Positions 23,057 to 33,310 of a DNA stretch of 64,000 bases are shown here, in pieces. Under the pieces are notes generated by a model, which was not told the DNA's origin, made no database searches, and was given only the letters and a program-made list of their open reading frames with translations. A program made the position numbers and the translations under genes. This DNA comes from Pyrus communis (taxonomy: Eukaryota; Streptophyta; Magnoliopsida; Rosales; Rosaceae): NCBI RefSeq assembly GCF_963583255.1, contig NC_084803.1, positions 16,751,428 to 16,815,427 on the forward strand, read 5' to 3'. Numbering within the stretch: the first letter of the stretch is position 1; each line of letters starts with the position of its first letter.

Positions 23057-24899
23057 TGATGTGATACAAAATAGCACACAAACTTAAACCCTTTTTATGT
23101 AGTTGTAGTATGAATAAGTAGGAATCGTTATAGGCCAGGGATTAGAAGGGATGCTAATCTACACACTTTTAAACTCTAAAACACTAAACTAGACTCAAAA
23201 ACAGAAAACTAGACTCTAATGACTCAAAACAAACTAGAATGATTCAAAACAACACAAAACAAGCAAATTGACTCAAAACAGAAACTAAGGGTGACTTTGG
23301 ACGAATTCTGACTTAACTTGACTCAAAACACTAAAAGAAACAGATTTAAACAGGTCCTCACTAAATAAACACGAAATATTAAAGGGGAATTGGTTTTTGA
23401 CGAATTTAAAACTTGAACGAACAAATTACAGAAACAAAATAAAGGGTACGAATTTGGAGTGGATTGATGAGTGATAAGCTAGCTAGAGGGTCCTTCTCCA
23501 CACATGACACATATGCATACAAATCAATTTCCAGTTATTAGTCCTATAAACCACGAATGACAATGCCCCAAGCTAATCGTGAATTGCACAAATTAACCAT
23601 TAGATTTTCCTCAATTCATTGAATTAGACTCAACGACGCAATCAAATTATTCTTATTAAGTTCCCTATATGAACTGCACAATAGAGATACATATCAAAGA
23701 TCATTAAGTTCTATGAAAATCATAAGCATTGACATGACATTCATAACTATGAAAAGCATGATACTCCTGCCATAAATTTGCTTAACACGATTGTGACTAG
23801 CGACCTCCACTACTTGCAAATATAAGTTCATAACTATTAAGTGAAAATCCCTTATATTTTAGCATCAAATTCATGCATGCAAACTAAGTATGCACCCTTA
23901 TCAACATACAAAAACAAGTTATCAATCAAGCAGTTAAAGAAATTGCATTCACGATTTATAAAACAATAACTGGACTTAATCAATTCATATCACATAAACG
24001 TTCATGGCTTTGAATTCTCCTCTAGCTAAAACGAGTTTAGCTCCTCATGTTCGCATTTAAACAAATATAATTAAAATCAAACATTGAAAACAGAAGATTA
24101 AATACACCTAGAAACGCTCCAACAATCCAAAAGTCTTGAATGGTAGGTATGACTCCAAGCTATCCTCTCTTTCCTTGCAAAATTGCGGCACAAAGGTGTT
24201 TGTCTCTAAAATTAGGCTATTGTGTGTGGTGGATGGGTGGTGTCTCTTTTTGGTGTGGAAAAATGCATAAATTTATACGGAGAATGGCACGGCCCTAATT
24301 AATTTTGGAGAAGGATTTGCAATCCAAATCCACAAGGAAAAAGGCTAACTAAATGCAGAATCCAAGAGGGAAAAGGAAAGAAAGATGCTGCTAGATCTTA
24401 GAGGAAAGGGGAATGGAGTGCACAGCAAGGAATGGGTGTTCTAGAAGGAATAGGTGCGGTACCCTTGTAGGCATAGGATTGAGCCTTCTAGAATCATATA
24501 TTTAGGTGTCCTAATATAATTAGGGATCCCCCTGGCAGCTGGAACTTAGGTAGTGTAGGACTATGATTGGGCTAAGACAAAATAAGGTAGTTTGGCTCAT
24601 GTTCCTTCTTTCTTGCTAAGCTCCAAATCTTCTTTGTCTTGAATTAATTCTTCCATCTCTGTAGCATATTCTTAGCCTTTCTTGAACTTCAAATTCATCC
24701 ATCCACCTTGCTCCATGCATGTGCTATCCATTCCAATACCAAAACTGCTCTAAAATGCTCCAAATTGCCTTTTCTTGCCACTTTTGCCAATTGAACCTAC
24801 AAACACATGCAAATAACTTAAAACACTCCAATAAATATGAACTAACTGAGTAAATGCAAGGAAATATGCTAACAAATTTGCATAAATATGCTCCTCTCA
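23057..24899 (-). mobile_element. 1,843-bp solo LTR inserted in the Copia RNase H domain
   Basis: The plus strand begins TGATGTGATACAAAA and ends CTCCTCTCA, with the 5-bp direct repeat GAGAT at 23052-23056 and 24900-24904. Removing it rejoins the RNase H frame (GGAIS followed by CRNKKQTT). On the minus strand it begins TGAGAGGAGCATATTTATGC. The second copy, in the opposite orientation, is 38448-40227. There is no coding region and no second LTR, so it is a solo LTR of a large-LTR retrotransposon, probably Gypsy-type. Confidence 0.93.
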
Positions 24900-25666
24900 G
24901 AGATAGCACCACCACACATTAGAAAAATATAGCCATTGGTAGACATTATGTCATCAATACATCCACCTAAGTCTGCATCAGTATAACATACCAGTTCTAG
25001 ATCTTCAACATAATGATAACACAACACATACAACTGAGTTCTTTTCAAGTATCTCAACACCGTTTTGCCAGCATTCCAGTGAGCCAACCCTGGATTTGAT
25101 TGAAATTCTCCTAACACACTTCACACAAAAGCCAAATCAGGCCTGGTACAAACTTGTGCATACATCACACTGCGAATTAAAGAAGCATAAGGCTTATCCT
25201 TCATTGTTTGCACTTCATAGTCAATGATAGGACATTGAGATTGTGACTACTTATCACATTTTCCAAGTGGTAAATCTCCACCACTGCAATTCTCCATAGT
25301 AAACCTTTTGAGAACCTTATCAATGTAGGCTCTCTGTGATAAGCCTAACCATCTTTTAGACCGATTTCTAGCAATTTCAATGCCTAAAACATAGTGTGCT
25401 TCCCCCAAATCTTTCATGTCAAAGCTACTGGAAAGCATGTTTTTGGTTTCTCTAAGTAAATGAACATTAGAACTCACAAGTAAAATGTCATCCACATAGA
25501 GGACCATATATAAAGACAAGTGATCAAACTTGGTGTCAATGTCTTCTTCTACAAGTAAGTAATCGCTGCATGCATAATGACATAATAAATGTAGCAGTTA
25601 TCATTCAATGTTAAGATTTCTGAACGAGGGATTTTTAACGATCCTTATACATATATTTCCAACATG

Positions 25667-25680
25667 TGGTATCAAAGCCA
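25667..25680 (+). promoter_or_regulatory. Primer-binding site (initiator tRNA-Met type)
   Basis: TGGTATCAAAGCCA lies two bases after the LTR end. It matches the usual plant Copia primer-binding site TGGTATCAGAGC except at one base. Confidence 0.85.
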
Positions 25681-25957
25681 CACAATTTAAACCTCGTTTA
25701 AATCATACATGTTTCAAGTATTCCGCTGTGCATGCTAATGTGATTAAGTCCAACACATCGATAAGTCAGATAACTGGTACATGAACCTTGCATGCATGTA
25801 TTTCTTCATTCTGTGTAAATTTGGATCTGCTATTATTTCTTCAGTTTACATATATGTTTATAGTGTTGTTGAAAAACAATATTCATTTCACCTACCTATA
25901 CTATGTCTGGTTTGCAATTGAGTACGATTATGATAATGACAAATTCCATGCAATATG

Positions 25958-27569
25958 TGATAAGCTCATATTTAGATATATTTTATATCAAATTCACTTG
26001 TCTTTTCTTAGTTAGTTCCTTATATTTTTGAGTTATTTACTTTGTTTTTTTGTTTTGTAGGATTTGTCAAGCAAAGAAAAGAAAAATAGCACAAGTGAGA
26101 TTTTAAGTAACAAATTCGTCAAAACTGCCTGTGCAGATCAGCTGACTTTGGAAGAAGTTGCGAACATGTAAGAATGAATTAAAGAATGAGCCTTATATGC
26201 TTGGAAAGGTACGGATGTCTATTTTCTGGAACATTTTGCAGATTGTTAATATCATTTTTCTAGAAGAAGTTATGACCATTTTAACACTAAAAGGTTCCCG
26301 AGAGGCTGAGCAGTTTGTAACTGACAATAAAGCAATAAACCCAATAAACCCAATAAATCTAGCAGCCAAAATTGATGCAATCAAGAACAAACCAGCTGAC
26401 ACTTATTCAAATATCAGAGGAAATGGAATTAAAGGTGAGGATTAAGAGGGAGTAATTGGCATAAAGGCTACCCAGGGAGTTACAATTGTTTTACCATTTC
26501 CTCTCACTTATTGTCATCACTAAATGGCTATTAGTGGGTGAGTTAAGGAGAAGAAAATGATGCAGCAAGAATTGGTTTAAAAGTAGCGTTGGGGAAGGAA
26601 GGAAAGAGGAAGCCTCAGTTTGTTTCTTTCAGTTCCATTTTCTCAAACTCATGTCTATCTTTTGTTTTAACTTAAGGATTGTGTAACTAAATTTTTAGTA
26701 GTTAGGGGCTGTTTGAAGCCCCGAATATGATTGCAAGTTTGTTATGATATTTTGTTTGAATTACTTTTATGAATGGATGAAAATTGATTCACTACTTGTC
26801 TCATTGATGAATTATTTATGTGTTTTCTACGGATGCATACTTAGTAAGCATATCTAGGATTCTAATGCTATGAATATGTATGTGTCTGCCCTTGTCGAAC
26901 GACGACCTACAAATGTTCTAGAGTAGTACTTGTTAATTGCGATTTACATGTGAACCAATTTCTAGGATAAGTAAGACAACGCCAGTACTTACGATGCCTT
27001 GTGATGACTCAAACTCTTTTCGTTCTTAATGATTTCTACTTGTTAAATCTATGAAAACGCCACTCTAGATTGCATGCTAGGGACTAAATTAAGTTGAAAA
27101 TGCCATTCTTTTAACAACTACATAAAAAAGAGTAATAGGTTGAGTTCTAACATTGAGCCAACTTGAGCATCTTCATCCGGAAATAAAAGGAATTTGAATG
27201 AAACATAACATGTTTGTATGATTATTTGGTGGTGAATAGCAATTCCCCTAACTCTTTTTTCTTAATTTGTGAACTACTTAAAATCTGTTTCTGTTATGTT
27301 TGTGTGAATGTACCTCTGTGTGTCTAGTGTTTACATATAAAATTTCATAGACTTTAGATAAGTGTAAGTCGGTCTAATAATTATTTTTCAGTGGCTGGCC
27401 AGTAGGGACAGCAGCCCAGTTTTTGTGACATTTTAAGTAGTTAGATAAAACAATCTTCTGCGGGAAAAACCCTTATTTTCATATGCTACAATTGACAAAT
27501 CTTAGTGTTAATAAGGAAAATCAATAGGACATTTGTGTGCTACTTTGTGGTGTGATTTTAATCCTATCA
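25958..27569 (+). mobile_element. 1,612-bp solo LTR inserted in the Copia leader
   Basis: Begins TGATAAGCTCATATTTAG and ends TAATCCTATCA, flanked by the 5-bp direct repeat ATATG (25953-25957 and 27570-27574). Its start and internal segments (GGATGCATACTTAGTAAGCAT; a TTGTTTTGTAGGATTTGTCAAG block after the start) parallel the LTRs at 23057-24899 and 38448-40227, so it is a divergent relative. It sits between the primer-binding site and gag of the Copia element. Confidence 0.9.
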
Positions 27570-28008
27570 ATATGTATCTACAAACATATCAGACTAATGA
27601 ATTATGAGATTAATTAAGTATAACACCAAAGTGTAGGGCTAAATAATCATCTCAGAATAATGTAGTAGCATGGATCATGGTGATATGCAAATATTAACAG
27701 GTTAACCACTTCCAAAGAAGTAAGTTTACTGGGTTCTTTTGTATAATTAGTGTATAAGGAATCATGAAAAACATGTTATTTGTGAACTCATACTCACCCA
27801 AAGGTGACATTTACATCTAGTATTGGAATTTTTTCATGATTTGGTTATGCAACAAATTTGGAACTCATAGTTATGTATGGTTAGTTTCTTGCCCAAAGGT
27901 GTAACTAAAACCATAATTGAAGTGTGACAAGAAGTTAAGAATTCATTCTTGGTCATATATATTTATGAGATTTTTCCAAATTCCTTTTGCTTTAAATCAG
28001 GTTTCAAT

Positions 28009-28620
28009 ATGATGAGCCTGGTAAATATTGAGAAATTGAATGGCAACAATTTCAAAACATGGAAGCAACAACTTGAGATGAATCTTGGCATGTTAGAGTT
28101 TAGTATTGCATTCAAAGTTCCTCAACCTGCAGCCTTGACATATGTAAGTACTGCACAAGAAAGGGAACATTTTGCAAAATGGGAAAAGGCAAACTAGATG
28201 TATTTGTTCATAATGCAGAATGTGATGGAAGAACATGTGAGAGAAGGGATTCCTAATTGTGACTTGACTAAGAACTATTTGGACAAAATAGAGGAGAAGT
28301 TCAAAAGATCAAACAAGGTTGAAACTAGTGTTTATCTGTCAACACTGATAAACACCAAACATGATGGATCAGGAAGTGTTTGTGAACACTTGCTGAAATT
28401 GGTTAACATTGCCAACAAATTAAATGCCTTGGACATCGGTATCACTGATTAGTTCCTTATTCACATGGCTCTTAACTCATTGTCCAATGATTATGAGTAA
28501 CTAAAAGTGAGTTACAACACTCAAAAGGGGATTTTGAGCATTAATGAGTTGATAGCCATTTGCAGTCAAGAAGAGTTTATTAAAGAAGATGAGGTCTGAG
28601 AACAGTGAGTTTGCTAACTT
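28009..28620 (+). pseudogene. Copia gag (UBN2-like) remnant
   Basis: Starts with the typical N-terminus containing LNGNNFKTWKQQLE, followed by segments resembling plant Copia gag (UBN2-type). In-frame stops are at about 28195, 28450 and 28498, and a later frame change precedes the zinc knuckle. Gag would form the virus-like particle. This copy cannot be translated in full. Confidence 0.8.
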
Positions 28621-28832
28621 TGTGCATGCCGGAAAAGGAAAGGGGAAGGTCATTGGTGTCAACACGAATGAGAATTTCAAGGGAAAGAAGCCACTTCATT
28701 CAAGAAGTTCGTATCAACTGCTAGAACAACTTCTGGTTCTAAGAAGCATTACAAGTCCACTGTGTTACCTATGAAGTCAAATACACTTTCCATTGCTTCT
28801 AGACCTAAATACAATCACAATAATGTTAAAAA

Positions 28833-28874
28833 TGTCATTTTTGTCATTCTGAGGATCACTTGAGGAAAGATTGT
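28833..28874 (+). other. CCHC zinc knuckle of the Copia gag
   Basis: Reads C-HF-C-HSED-H-LRKD-C, the CX2CX4HX4C RNA-binding knuckle, in a frame separate from the preceding gag segment. A stop follows 15 bases later. Confidence 0.85.
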
Positions 28875-28892
28875 CCAAGCTTTAAAGCTTAG

Positions 28893-29651
28893 TTGATCAA
28901 GAAAGGTAAAACAACAATAAATGTTTATGTGATAGTAAAGTCAAAAATGATTTTTATTCTTCAGCATTCTTGGTGGTTTAACATAGGTTATTCTATACAT
29001 ATAACAAACTCTTTGCAGGGATTTCAAAGCCAAGAGAGAACAAGTAAGGAGATCTACAATGTTTATGTTGAAAATGGGAATAAAGTTGCAGTTGAATCTG
29101 TTGGTTCTGTCAAATTGAGATTGTCAACTAGCTATGTTTTAACTTTAAATAATGTACTTTATGTTCCTTCTATGAGATGGAACTTGTTTTCTGCTATACA
29201 ATTCGTAAAAGATGGTTTTTCATTTGTAAGGGATATTAATCAAATTAAGTTTTATTTTCAAAATCAGTTTGACATTCTACTTGGTTATGTGTTTCCAAAT
29301 AGTGATATTTGGCAAGTTGAATGTTCTTATCACCAAGAATGTCTCAGTATTGAGCATTCTGCTTCAAAATGTATGTCCCTAAATGACAGGTCATACATGC
29401 TTTGGCATCAAAGACTTGGACATATTTCAAGAGAAAGGATGATGAGATTAATCAAGAATGGAATATTGCCAAAGTTGGATGTTTATGATACTGTGGAATG
29501 TATTAACTATTTTAAAGGCAAAACTAAGACCTCAACAAACAAGTGTGCAGCAACAAGAAGCAATGGTCTCTTAGAGATCATACTTATAGATGTCTATGGA
29601 CCATTTCCAACCAACCATTTGTGGAAATTCATACTTTGTTCTCTTCATTGA
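28893..29651 (+). pseudogene. Copia protease and integrase N-terminal remnant
   Basis: An open stretch of 252 codons. The protease active site, normally D-T/S-G, reads NIG (in WWFNIGYSIHITNS). Further on, LWHQRLGHISRERM supplies the two His of the integrase HHCC zinc finger; the second Cys is replaced (ECINY where family members have ECxxC). The first catalytic Asp of the integrase core is seen in LIDVYGPF, after which the frame is lost. Confidence 0.82.
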
Positions 29652-29743
29652 TGACTTTTCACGATACACTTATATATTTGATTTCTGAAATGCCCTAAGT
29701 TTTAACTTGTTTTAAGAATTTCAAATTAGAGGTTGAAAAACTA

Positions 29744-29989
29744 TTGGAAAAATCAATTAAGATTGTGAGGTCCAATCGTGGAGGTAAATATTATGGAAGG
29801 TACATAGAAAAAGGACAACAAAAGGGTCTATTCGCCATATTTCTGGAACAAGAAAGAATTGCAACACAGTATACAACTCCTGGGACACCATCACAGAATG
29901 GTGTTGCTAAAAGAAGAAATAAAACGCTGAAGGAAATGGTTAGAAGCATGCTTTCTCATTGTCAAATATGGACAGGTAGGAAAGCCTAA
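29744..29989 (+). pseudogene. Copia integrase core remnant with mutated D and E
   Basis: The block normally reading RSDRGGEY is RSNRGGKY, and the block NGVAERRN is NGVAKRRN. Both the second Asp and the Glu of the DDE triad are therefore lost, each by a G-to-A change in the first codon base. TPGTPSQNGV is otherwise well conserved. Confidence 0.85.
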
Positions 29990-30739
29990 CCTAGCTCATT
30001 TTCATACTTGGGGATGTAGATGTGAAGCTAGGCTTTAGAATCCAACTAAATGAAAATTGGACATGATAACCACTAATTGTTATTTTGTAGGGTACGCAGA
30101 AAGGTCCAAAGGTTACAGATTTTACTATCCTAATGCATTAAATAGGATAGTAAAGAGTAATAATGCCAAATTCATTGAAGATTGCAGTGATATGCACTCT
30201 TATTCCAAAACTTCATGTGTTTGAAGAGAAATGTGAAGAACCTTAGATCACTGAGAGTGAGTGTACTCCAAATACCACTGTGAGTGTTTTGATACCTGTG
30301 TCAATGGTGAGTTCAGAAACATGGAATCTTGCACATGTGCTTTCTCCACCAAGTAATTCAATACAAGATGTTATGACATATCCATTGCAACATGATTTCC
30401 ATGATACTACACTACAACAATCTCTTTCTGTTTCAATTCCCAATTCTTCTCAGCACATACCTGCATTTACATCAACTTTAGCACCTGTCCTCAAACCCTA
30501 CCAATTCAAACAAGAAAGTTTAGTAGGCCTAAGAGGTTTGCTATTCCAAGTGATTATTTGTGCTACTTGCAGGAAGTTGAATTTGACATTGGTGATCATG
30601 ATGATCCAACCACATATCAGCAGCAATGGAGAGCTCCAAATCCTTACAATGGCAAGTTGCCATGGAAGATTAATTGGATTCAATGCAAATGAACAATGTT
30701 TGGACATTGGTTATGCCTGCAATAATTGTCAAACCCATT

Positions 30740-31313
30740 GGATGTAAATGGGTGTATAAAACTAAAAGAGACTCACAGGGAAGGATTGAGAGATATAAAG
30801 CAAGATTGGTAGCCAAGGGTTTTACATAGAATAAGGGTTCGGATCATAATGAAACATTATCTCCAATTTCAACCAAAGATATTCATTTCGAGTGATCATG
30901 GCACTCACTGCTCACTTTGACCTTGAACTACACCAGATGGATGTTAAGATAGCTTTTTTGAATGGTGGTCTCGATAAAGAGATATATATGAAGCAACCAA
31001 CTGGATTCATTGAAAGGGGGAAGGAAGACATGATTTGCAAACTTAACAAATCAATATATGACACAAATAGGCCTCTAGACAATTGTATAAGAAGTTTGAT
31101 CAAGTTATGGCAGACTTTGGCTTCATAGAGAACAAGATTAACAACTGCATTTATTTCAAAATGGTAAAGTCCACCTTATCTTTATGGTTCTCTACGTGGA
31201 TGACATTTTACTTGCCCGTTCTAATGTTCATTTGCTTAGAGAAACCAAAAACATGATTTCCAGTAGTTTTGACATGAAAGATTTGGGGGAAGCACACTAC
31301 GTTTTAGGGTTTC
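30740..31313 (+). pseudogene. Copia reverse transcriptase remnant
   Basis: Contains the ALTAHFDLELHQMDVK block, FLNGGLDKEIYMKQP and, after frameshifts, the catalytic YVDD (near 31193). It is followed by MKDLGEAHYVLG, where homology ends abruptly at about 31310. The RNase H domain and 3' LTR are absent. Confidence 0.85.
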
Positions 31314-31398
31314 TTATGGTGTTATATACCAATGCTAGATAGATCCATTCCATCTACTTAAACTATATTTTATACATCATACGATATTACGGCTGATT

Positions 31399-31441
31399 GT
31401 TAAGTTCCTTTATTAAATTATTACTTAAAAAATTCTAGGTT
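31399..31441. repeat. Left copy of a 43-bp direct repeat flanking the palindrome
   Basis: TTGTTAAGTTCCTTTATTAAATTATTAC... is repeated at 32484-32526 with about five differences. The copies flank the giant inverted repeat on both sides. Confidence 0.85.
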
Positions 31442-32474
31442 TTTTTTTATCCAAAATTATCTATGAGATTTGCATAACACATCACTTTGGTCCCTGAGAT
31501 TGAAAATCAATAGAAATGGTCCCTGAGATTTTCCACCATCCATTATTTTGGTTCTTCCGTTAAAAACTCCGTTATGTGTCCTGGAGCTCTTGGCTGGAAG
31601 TTTGGGCAATTTTCAAAGCTTCGTAACTTTGTCGTTTCTTAACCAAATTTGACCCATAATATATCAAAATGAAGATAAGGAAGTGTAGAACAAGATTATA
31701 CCTATTTAGAAGCTCAATGGTTGCTAGAGATGGCCAGTAAATAGCCTGAAAGGTGACTGGTCCGTAGGGAAAACTGGAAAACTTGCCGGAAACTGGGTAA
31801 ATTGTAAACGTTCATAACTTCTTCAATACTCAATGAAATTGAGTGATTCAAAAACAAAAATCATACTTCTCAACGAGAAAAAGATAATGGTACCTTTATT
31901 GAAGGCTAACACGTCATTTTTGGCCATAAAATGGCTCGAAAGTGGCTAACTCGATGACCAAGACAGCCATTTTCGAGCTATTTTACGGCCAAAACATGGC
32001 GATTTAGCCTTTTATAAAATACTATTCTCTTGATCTCGTCGAGAAGTATGATTTTTATTTTTAAATCACTCAATTTCATTGAGTGTTGAAGAAGTTATGA
32101 ATGTTTAAAGTTTACCCAGTTTCCAGCGAGTTTTCCAGTTTTCCCGTGGAACAGTCACCTTTCAGGCTATTTTCCGGCCATCTCCGACAACCATTGATCT
32201 TCCAAATGGATATAATCTTGTTCTATGCTTTCCTATCTTTATTTTGATATACTATGAATCGAATTTGATTAAGAAACGATTGAGTTACGAAGCTTTGAAA
32301 ATTGCCCAAACTTCCGGCCAAGAGCTCCGGGACACTTAACGGATTTTTTAATGGAATGATCAAAATAATAGATGGTAGACAATCTCAGGGACCATTTCTA
32401 TTGATTTTCAATCTTAGAGACCAAAATGATGTGTTATGCAAATCTCAGAGACCATTTGGTTAAAAAGCCAAAAT
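31442..32474. mobile_element. Giant near-perfect palindrome, arms about 500 bp (Mutator-like foldback element)
   Basis: Left arm (about 31442-31945) and right arm (about 31965-32474) are inverted copies with only scattered mismatches. For example GAGATTTGCATAACACATCA, TGAAAATCAATAGAAATGGT and GGAGCTCTTGGC on the left are answered by their reverse complements on the right. The centre is only some 15-20 bases. It encodes no protein. Long identical arms without transposase fit foldback or Mutator-like TIR elements. A transcript crossing it would form a long double-stranded RNA hairpin, a natural siRNA source. Confidence 0.85.
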
Positions 32475-32483
32475 TCAATAATA

Positions 32484-32526
32484 TTGTTAAGTTCCTTCTT
32501 TAAATTATTACATAAAAAATTTAAGG
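32484..32526. repeat. Right copy of the 43-bp direct repeat flanking the palindrome
   Basis: Matches 31399-31441 (TTGTTAAGTTCCTTCTTTAAATTATTAC...). Confidence 0.85.
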
Positions 32527-33014
32527 AGAAATTAGGTTTTCATCCTTCCTTTTGCTACTCCATTGATTAAAATCCTATTCATTTTCAATTTTTTATCAAG
32601 GTCCTTGGGTATTATAACATCATTAATTATTTCAATAATAAAATATTTTTTTATTTCTAAATATATTCATTTAATGTTAAAAATGTTACAATTGGTATAT
32701 TTATATTTATGACTAAATTTTTTATCATATATTTTTAGCTTTTGTACCCATTTTTAATTTGTAATTCTTTTTTAATTTGTATCAATTTTCTTTTCAGTTT
32801 TAATTTGTATCCATATATTAATTTCTTTTTGTGCCCATATTTTTTAAAGTTTATTTGTATTTGTACCCATATATTTTTTTTATTTGTACTTTTTATTTTG
32901 CTAAATGTACCCATGCTAATTATATGTACCCATTCATGTAAAACTTTTTAATCTTAAAATGTACTCATTCTTAAATATACCAATTTGTTATATGTAAAAT
33001 GTACCCTTTTTTTG
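32527..33014. repeat. T-rich DNA with repeated GTACCCAT motifs
   Basis: The motif (T)GTACCCAT or close variants recurs about every 30-50 bp between 32740 and 33010 and again after 33200. No gene; low-complexity repeat-like DNA. Confidence 0.6.
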
Positions 33015-33132
33015 GGAAGTGTTATTGGCACTCCAAAAATCTTATTCTACACTCCTCACAAATGTATTTTTCTTTCCTAATATAGAAAGTTTGGAGTGTA
33101 CAATGAGATTTTTGGAGTGCTAATAACAATTC

Positions 33133-33133
<1 letters not shown>
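33015..33133. mobile_element. MITE, about 119 bp, with roughly 40-bp inverted ends
   Basis: The left end GGAAGTGTTATTGGCACTCC...AAAAATCTTATTCTACACTCC pairs with the inverted right end GGAATTGTTATTAGCACTCC...AAAAATCTCATTGTACACTCC. The arms cover nearly the whole element. Confidence 0.85.
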
Positions 33134-33136
<3 letters not shown>

Positions 33137-33187
<51 letters not shown>

Positions 33188-33310
33188 TTTTCTAATCCAT
33201 TTTTAAACTTATATGGGTACATTCTTTTTTCCTTGATTTTAATATATTCAATTTTTTCTAATCCATTTTTAAACTTATATGGGTACATTCTTTTTTCTTT
33301 GATTTTAAAA
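33137..33310. repeat. (AT)n microsatellite followed by a 66-bp tandem duplication
   Basis: About 21 AT units to 33180. Then a unit starting TCAATTTTTTTCTAATCC is repeated (33181-33247 and 33248-33310), each holding one GTACATTC motif. Confidence 0.92.

Larger units (their letters stand above)
19699..25520 (-). mobile_element. Copia retrotransposon, 3' half (RT end, RNase H, PPT, 3' LTR), minus strand, with two nested insertions
   Basis: Read on the minus strand, the element enters at 25520 inside the reverse transcriptase (YVDD motif, then LRETKNML and MKDLGEAHYVLG). It continues through RNase H (YTDADLGG; STMESEY after the insertion), then a polypurine tract CATGGGAGA and the 3' LTR starting TGTAAGAAACC at 22279. 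The LTR shows a TATA-like ATATAAATAA near 22055 and ends TTTCTGACA at 19699. The pol part is split by a 1.84-kb solo LTR (23057-24899) and the LTR by an approximately 2-kb repeat (about 19925-21951). Frames are broken by stops. The 5' half (LTR, gag, protease, integrase) is missing. Its U5 segment 19699-19860 matches 25521-25664, showing that it belongs to the same family as the plus-strand half that begins there. Confidence 0.85.
25521..31313 (+). mobile_element. Copia retrotransposon, 5' half (LTR end, PBS, gag, PR, IN, RT start), plus strand
   Basis: It begins with a 144-bp LTR end (25521-25664), then a primer-binding site TGGTATCAAAGCC (25667-25679) complementary to initiator tRNA-Met. 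The leader is split by a 1.6-kb solo LTR. Gag is at 28009-28620, a zinc knuckle at 28833-28874 and a protease-like stretch near 28970. Integrase spans 29390-29990 and reverse transcriptase 30740-31310. All frames are broken. It stops inside RT just after the GEAHYVLG motif at about 31310, then runs into unrelated DNA. In the shared RT stretch it differs from the minus-strand half at roughly one base in twelve, so the two are different copies of one family. Confidence 0.85.

Noticed and set aside
26158..26445. 95-codon open frame
   Set aside because: It lies within the 1,612-bp solo LTR and has repeated INPINPIN residues from a local duplication.
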